In this document: piece after piece, positions 62,075-64,000 of the stretch
Layout of the letters: each line of letters begins with the position of its first letter
Position numbering within the stretch: the first letter of the stretch is position 1
NCBI GenBank assembly: GCA_013214025.1
Contig: JABSRN010000037.1
Coordinates: 27,144 to 91,143, forward strand
Direction: 5' to 3'
Length of the DNA: 64,000 bases
Source: Polyangiaceae bacterium
GTDB lineage: Bacteria > Myxococcota_A > Polyangia > Polyangiales > Polyangiaceae
Notes under the pieces: model-generated
Databases searched by the model: none
What the model was told of the DNA's origin: nothing
The model's input: only the letters and a program-made list of their open reading frames with translations
Translations under genes and position numbers: made by a program

Positions 62075-62842
62075 TCAGTGTTCGGCGTGCTCGGTGGCAA
62101 GCCCGATATAGATGCAAGTGAGAAGCGTAAAAACTAAGGTTTGGACAACCACAACCAGGCAGCCAAGGATCATGACGGGGAGCGGAAGGATGAGGGCGCA
62201 GAGCCCCAGCATGATGCTCAAGATCAGGTGATCTACCGCCATGTTCAGCATCAGACGTACCGCCAATGTGATCGGTCTCACCGACAGGGAGATCACCTCA
62301 ATCGGAAAGACGAGCGGCGCCAGGTACCACGCGGGGCCCATCAAATGTTTGATGTAATCCATGCCGTTGGTGAGCAGGCCGTAAATGTTGAACAGAATGA
62401 ACACGACAAGAGCCGTGCCCAAGGTGATGCTCAAACTCGTGGTGGGTACCGGCATGCCGGGCATCAGAGCCAGGATGTTCGAGAAAAACACGAAGCAGGA
62501 AGAGGTGGCGATGAGCGGGAAGTACTTCTTGGCACGAGCCGGGTCCATCACGCTGCTTGCCAGATCGTAGAAGTAGCCGAGGAAGGCCTCCATGAAGGTT
62601 CGCAGCGTCAGGCTGTCATCAGGAATCACGGCGTCGTCCACGTTGTTCTCTTTGGACGAAACAATAATGCCCACCAGAACCAGAAAGCCCGCGATGACGA
62701 GGGACATCAAGATGGGTTCGAAGCTGAGCCAAGTCGGGTCCTGCCCCGCTACATAGCTCTTTCCGATGAGCTGCGTATTGTGCTCCAAGGTGCTCTGAAT
62801 GTGCTGCAGAACGAAGGTAAACCAGGTTGTATGCTCGGGCAT
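62075..62842 (-). CDS. atpB: ATP synthase FO subunit a
   Basis: 255 residues. The protein has about six membrane helices: FEPILMSLVIAGFLVLVGIIV, KKYFPLIATSSCFVFFSNILALMPG, TLGTALVVFILFNIYGLL and so on. The essential Arg is in SVRPITLAVRLMLNMAVDHLIL, and GCLVVVVQTLVFTLLTCIYIGLA ends the fold. The usual F-G-N-M is here LNM. Together with subunit c it forms the ion path. It begins 9 bp after the atpI stop and precedes atpE by 86 bp, all on the minus strand. Genes of the F1 part and subunit b are not in the window. Confidence 0.96.
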   Translation of the reverse strand: MPEHTTWFTFVLQHIQSTLEHNTQLIGKSYVAGQDPTWLSFEPILMSLVIAGFLVLVGIIVSSKENNVDDAVIPDDSLTLRTFMEAFLGYFYDLASSVMDPARAKKYFPLIATSSCFVFFSNILALMPGMPVPTTSLSITLGTALVVFILFNIYGLLTNGMDYIKHLMGPAWYLAPLVFPIEVISLSVRPITLAVRLMLNMAVDHLILSIMLGLCALILPLPVMILGCLVVVVQTLVFTLLTCIYIGLATEHAEH

Positions 62843-62851
62843 GACTGAGTC

Positions 62852-63268
62852 TTAACTTTCGGTCTCGGTGGGGACCGAGAGGGGTTGGCCGAGCTGTCCG
62901 AGAACGATGCCCAAGGGCAAGGCGGCGTAGCCGGCGACGACGGGTAGTAGCGGAACATCGCCGCGTTGGAGCAACAAATAGGCGCCAAAAAGTAGCGCCA
63001 GGTATTTCACTACCGAAACGACTACCCACGGAACCTGGAGCACACCCGACAGGAGAGTGCGCACTGTCCGGTCAATGGTCCAAAGATTGAGCAGGCCGAC
63101 CAATGATCCCATCGCAACCAAGACTCCGCTCACGACATCCATGGCGTAGGCCGTGCCACCCGCCAACAACGCTCCGCTGAACGACACGCCGACGTAGCAA
63201 TGCCTCATCCCATTCGGGAGGGCAGCGTCGCTCGAAAGCGAGTCAGCGATTGTCTTATCGATCGTCAT
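62852..63268 (-). CDS. atpI: ATP synthase subunit I-like protein
   Basis: 138 residues from the ATG at 63268, which overlaps the end of the atpZ-like gene by 14 bp. Four hydrophobic segments are seen (VSFSGALLAGGTAYAMD, GVLVAMGSLVGLLNLW, VVSVVKYLALLFGAYLLLQ, LPVVAGYAALPLGIVLGQL). The size and place just ahead of atpB match the AtpI/subunit I assembly factor for the c-ring. A Mg2+ transport role has been proposed for this family; it is not visible in the sequence. Confidence 0.8.
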   Translation of the reverse strand: MTIDKTIADSLSSDAALPNGMRHCYVGVSFSGALLAGGTAYAMDVVSGVLVAMGSLVGLLNLWTIDRTVRTLLSGVLQVPWVVVSVVKYLALLFGAYLLLQRGDVPLLPVVAGYAALPLGIVLGQLGQPLSVPTETES

Positions 63269-63581
63269 GGTATCGGTTCTGGGCTTCTTGCTCTTCTGCT
63301 TCGAAGCGCTCTGCTTCTCGGTTGGCTCGTTGCACCGCGCGCCAAATGGCTCGTGATCCAGCGACAATTCCGAAACCAAATCCGACTAGGGTGATCCATC
63401 CGTTAGCCCCGACTTTTTCGTTGATCCACTGACCACCAAAAAGTCCGAACAAAACACTGAGAGAAAACTCTAAGCCGAGAGTTCCGTAACTACCGTATGC
63501 CTTCCATTCTTGCTGCACTTGGCCACCAGGCCCGCGCCCGAGTAGCACGCGATTCCAAGCCGCGTCAATGGAGCCGAGCAA
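63255..63581 (-). CDS. atpZ: AtpZ-like FO-ATPase accessory protein
   Basis: 108 residues from a TTG at 63581; GTG at 63548 or 63518 may be the actual start. The core is QEWKAYGSYGTLGLEFSLSV, LFGLFGGQWINEKVG and WITLVGFGFGIVAGSRAIWRA, the two-helix AtpZ/FoF1 gene-1 family. A charged helix ends the chain (ANREAERFEAEEQEAQNRYH). It is the first gene of the FO cluster, with a 14-bp overlap to atpI. Only 39 bp separate it from a divergent gene, so the promoter must be short or overlap coding sequence. Confidence 0.82.
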   Translation of the reverse strand: MLGSIDAAWNRVLLGRGPGGQVQQEWKAYGSYGTLGLEFSLSVLFGLFGGQWINEKVGANGWITLVGFGFGIVAGSRAIWRAVQRANREAERFEAEEQEAQNRYHDDR

Positions 63582-63620
63582 GGCGGTTTCGCCCCGCCAA
63601 ATCCCGTGTATCCTGGGTGG

Positions 63621-64000
63621 ATGAGAGCGAAAGTGTGGAGCACCCTAGCCGTTAGCCTTTGGCCCGCGGTCTCGTTGGCTCAATCGGCTCCAGGAGCGAG
63701 CCCAACGCCCCAAAGCGACACGGTCTCGGCTCCGGCGGTCACAAATTCGGTCGACCAGCCCGTAAACCCGCCCGAAGGGGACAAGAACCCCGCAGCATCT
63801 GGGGAAGCGACGTCGAAGCCAGCATCCGCCGCTTCGCCCCGAGTGGCGGAGGGCACAGCTAGCGAGCTGCCGGGAGAGCCTGAGAGCTCCGAGCCAGCAT
63901 CCGCGCCAGCCGGCCAAAAGGAGCCGGCAAAGCCCTCAAAACATCCCTCAGGCGCAACGGAGCCCCCTGACCGACCCCCGCCTCCACATATCGCGCTCTA
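63621..64000 (+). CDS. Exported Pro/Ala/Ser-rich protein, 5' part only
   Basis: An ATG at 63621 opens a frame that runs to the right edge without a stop (126 codons seen). A signal peptide (VWSTLAVSLWPAVSLAQ) is followed by a low-complexity region rich in Pro, Ala, Ser and Glu. No domain is visible in this part. It is divergent from the atp cluster. Confidence 0.75.
   Translation, partial: MRAKVWSTLAVSLWPAVSLAQSAPGASPTPQSDTVSAPAVTNSVDQPVNPPEGDKNPAASGEATSKPASAASPRVAEGTASELPGEPESSEPASAPAGQKEPAKPSKHPSGATEPPDRPPPPHIAL

Noticed and set aside
1..64000. tRNA, rRNA, CRISPR arrays, insertion sequences
   Set aside because: No cloverleaf-type T-loop with matching acceptor stem, no regularly spaced direct repeats with unique spacers, and no transposase-like ORF were seen by eye.

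Overview
The window looks like a chromosomal segment of a myxobacterium (Myxococcota, formerly Deltaproteobacteria). The support is a moderately high GC content, three Hanks-type Ser/Thr kinases, several FHA, PilZ, TPR, HEAT and PEGA proteins, a protein with a MYXO-CTERM-type tail followed by its usual outer-membrane partner, a PfaD-type enoyl reductase ahead of a PUFA-synthase ketosynthase, and an isolated FO-type ATP synthase cluster. Only protein families are visible, so I do not assign a genus. I saw no rRNA, tRNA, CRISPR array, insertion sequence or phage gene.

1-8.3 kb (minus strand): the start of a PUFA/polyketide-type synthase operon (pfaD, then a ketosynthase gene cut by the left edge), and an operon of a very large TPR+HEAT protein, a small lipoprotein and tsaD. 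Between them lies a short remnant of a response-regulator receiver domain. 8.3-14.2 kb is a decayed island. A DUF2079-type membrane protein gene carries a poly-C frameshift, two in-frame stops and a pair of compensating shifts. A TPR/PEGA-like secreted protein gene has a frameshift and an in-frame stop. An intact Ser/Thr kinase lies between the two.

14.2-23 kb: a J-domain protein; then, on the plus strand, a lone ABC ATPase, a membrane-anchored PEP-synthase-like protein whose catalytic His is replaced, a membrane/CapA fusion with altered metal-site residues, and a secreted beta-barrel-like protein. 23-29.6 kb is a signalling block: a PilZ protein, a double-FHA membrane protein, a TMTC-like glycosyltransferase with TPRs and a G10 tract at its 5' end, and a divergently transcribed PEGA pseudokinase. 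29.6-38.5 kb: a DEDDh exonuclease, a DsbA-like lipoprotein, a ParA-like/J-like/RodZ-HTH fusion, a GT-C membrane protein, a LysM protein, and a DUF58 plus BatA-like pair without a nearby MoxR.

38.6-50.9 kb: cell-envelope genes (lipoprotein, SurA-like PPIase, MYXO-CTERM protein and outer-membrane barrel), recA with a well-formed promoter overlapped by GTTCAG boxes, a Cys-rich lipoprotein, a CorC/CNNM transporter, a Ser/Thr kinase, a TPR protein, and the site-2 protease RseP. 50.9-64 kb: a Pro-rich protein with cyclic-nucleotide-binding-like repeats, ftsK, a HEAT lipoprotein, an RHH-like/FHA protein, an L,D-transpeptidase, an ABC1/UbiB kinase, the atpZ-atpI-atpB-atpE cluster, and the 5' end of a secreted protein.

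No single locus is clearly a new defence or mobile system. The best candidates for undescribed biology are proteins that keep a fold but have lost the catalytic residue (PEP-like enzyme, pseudokinase, ParA-like fusion), the homopolymer tracts at the 5' ends of two glycosyltransferase-like genes, and the recA operator layout.
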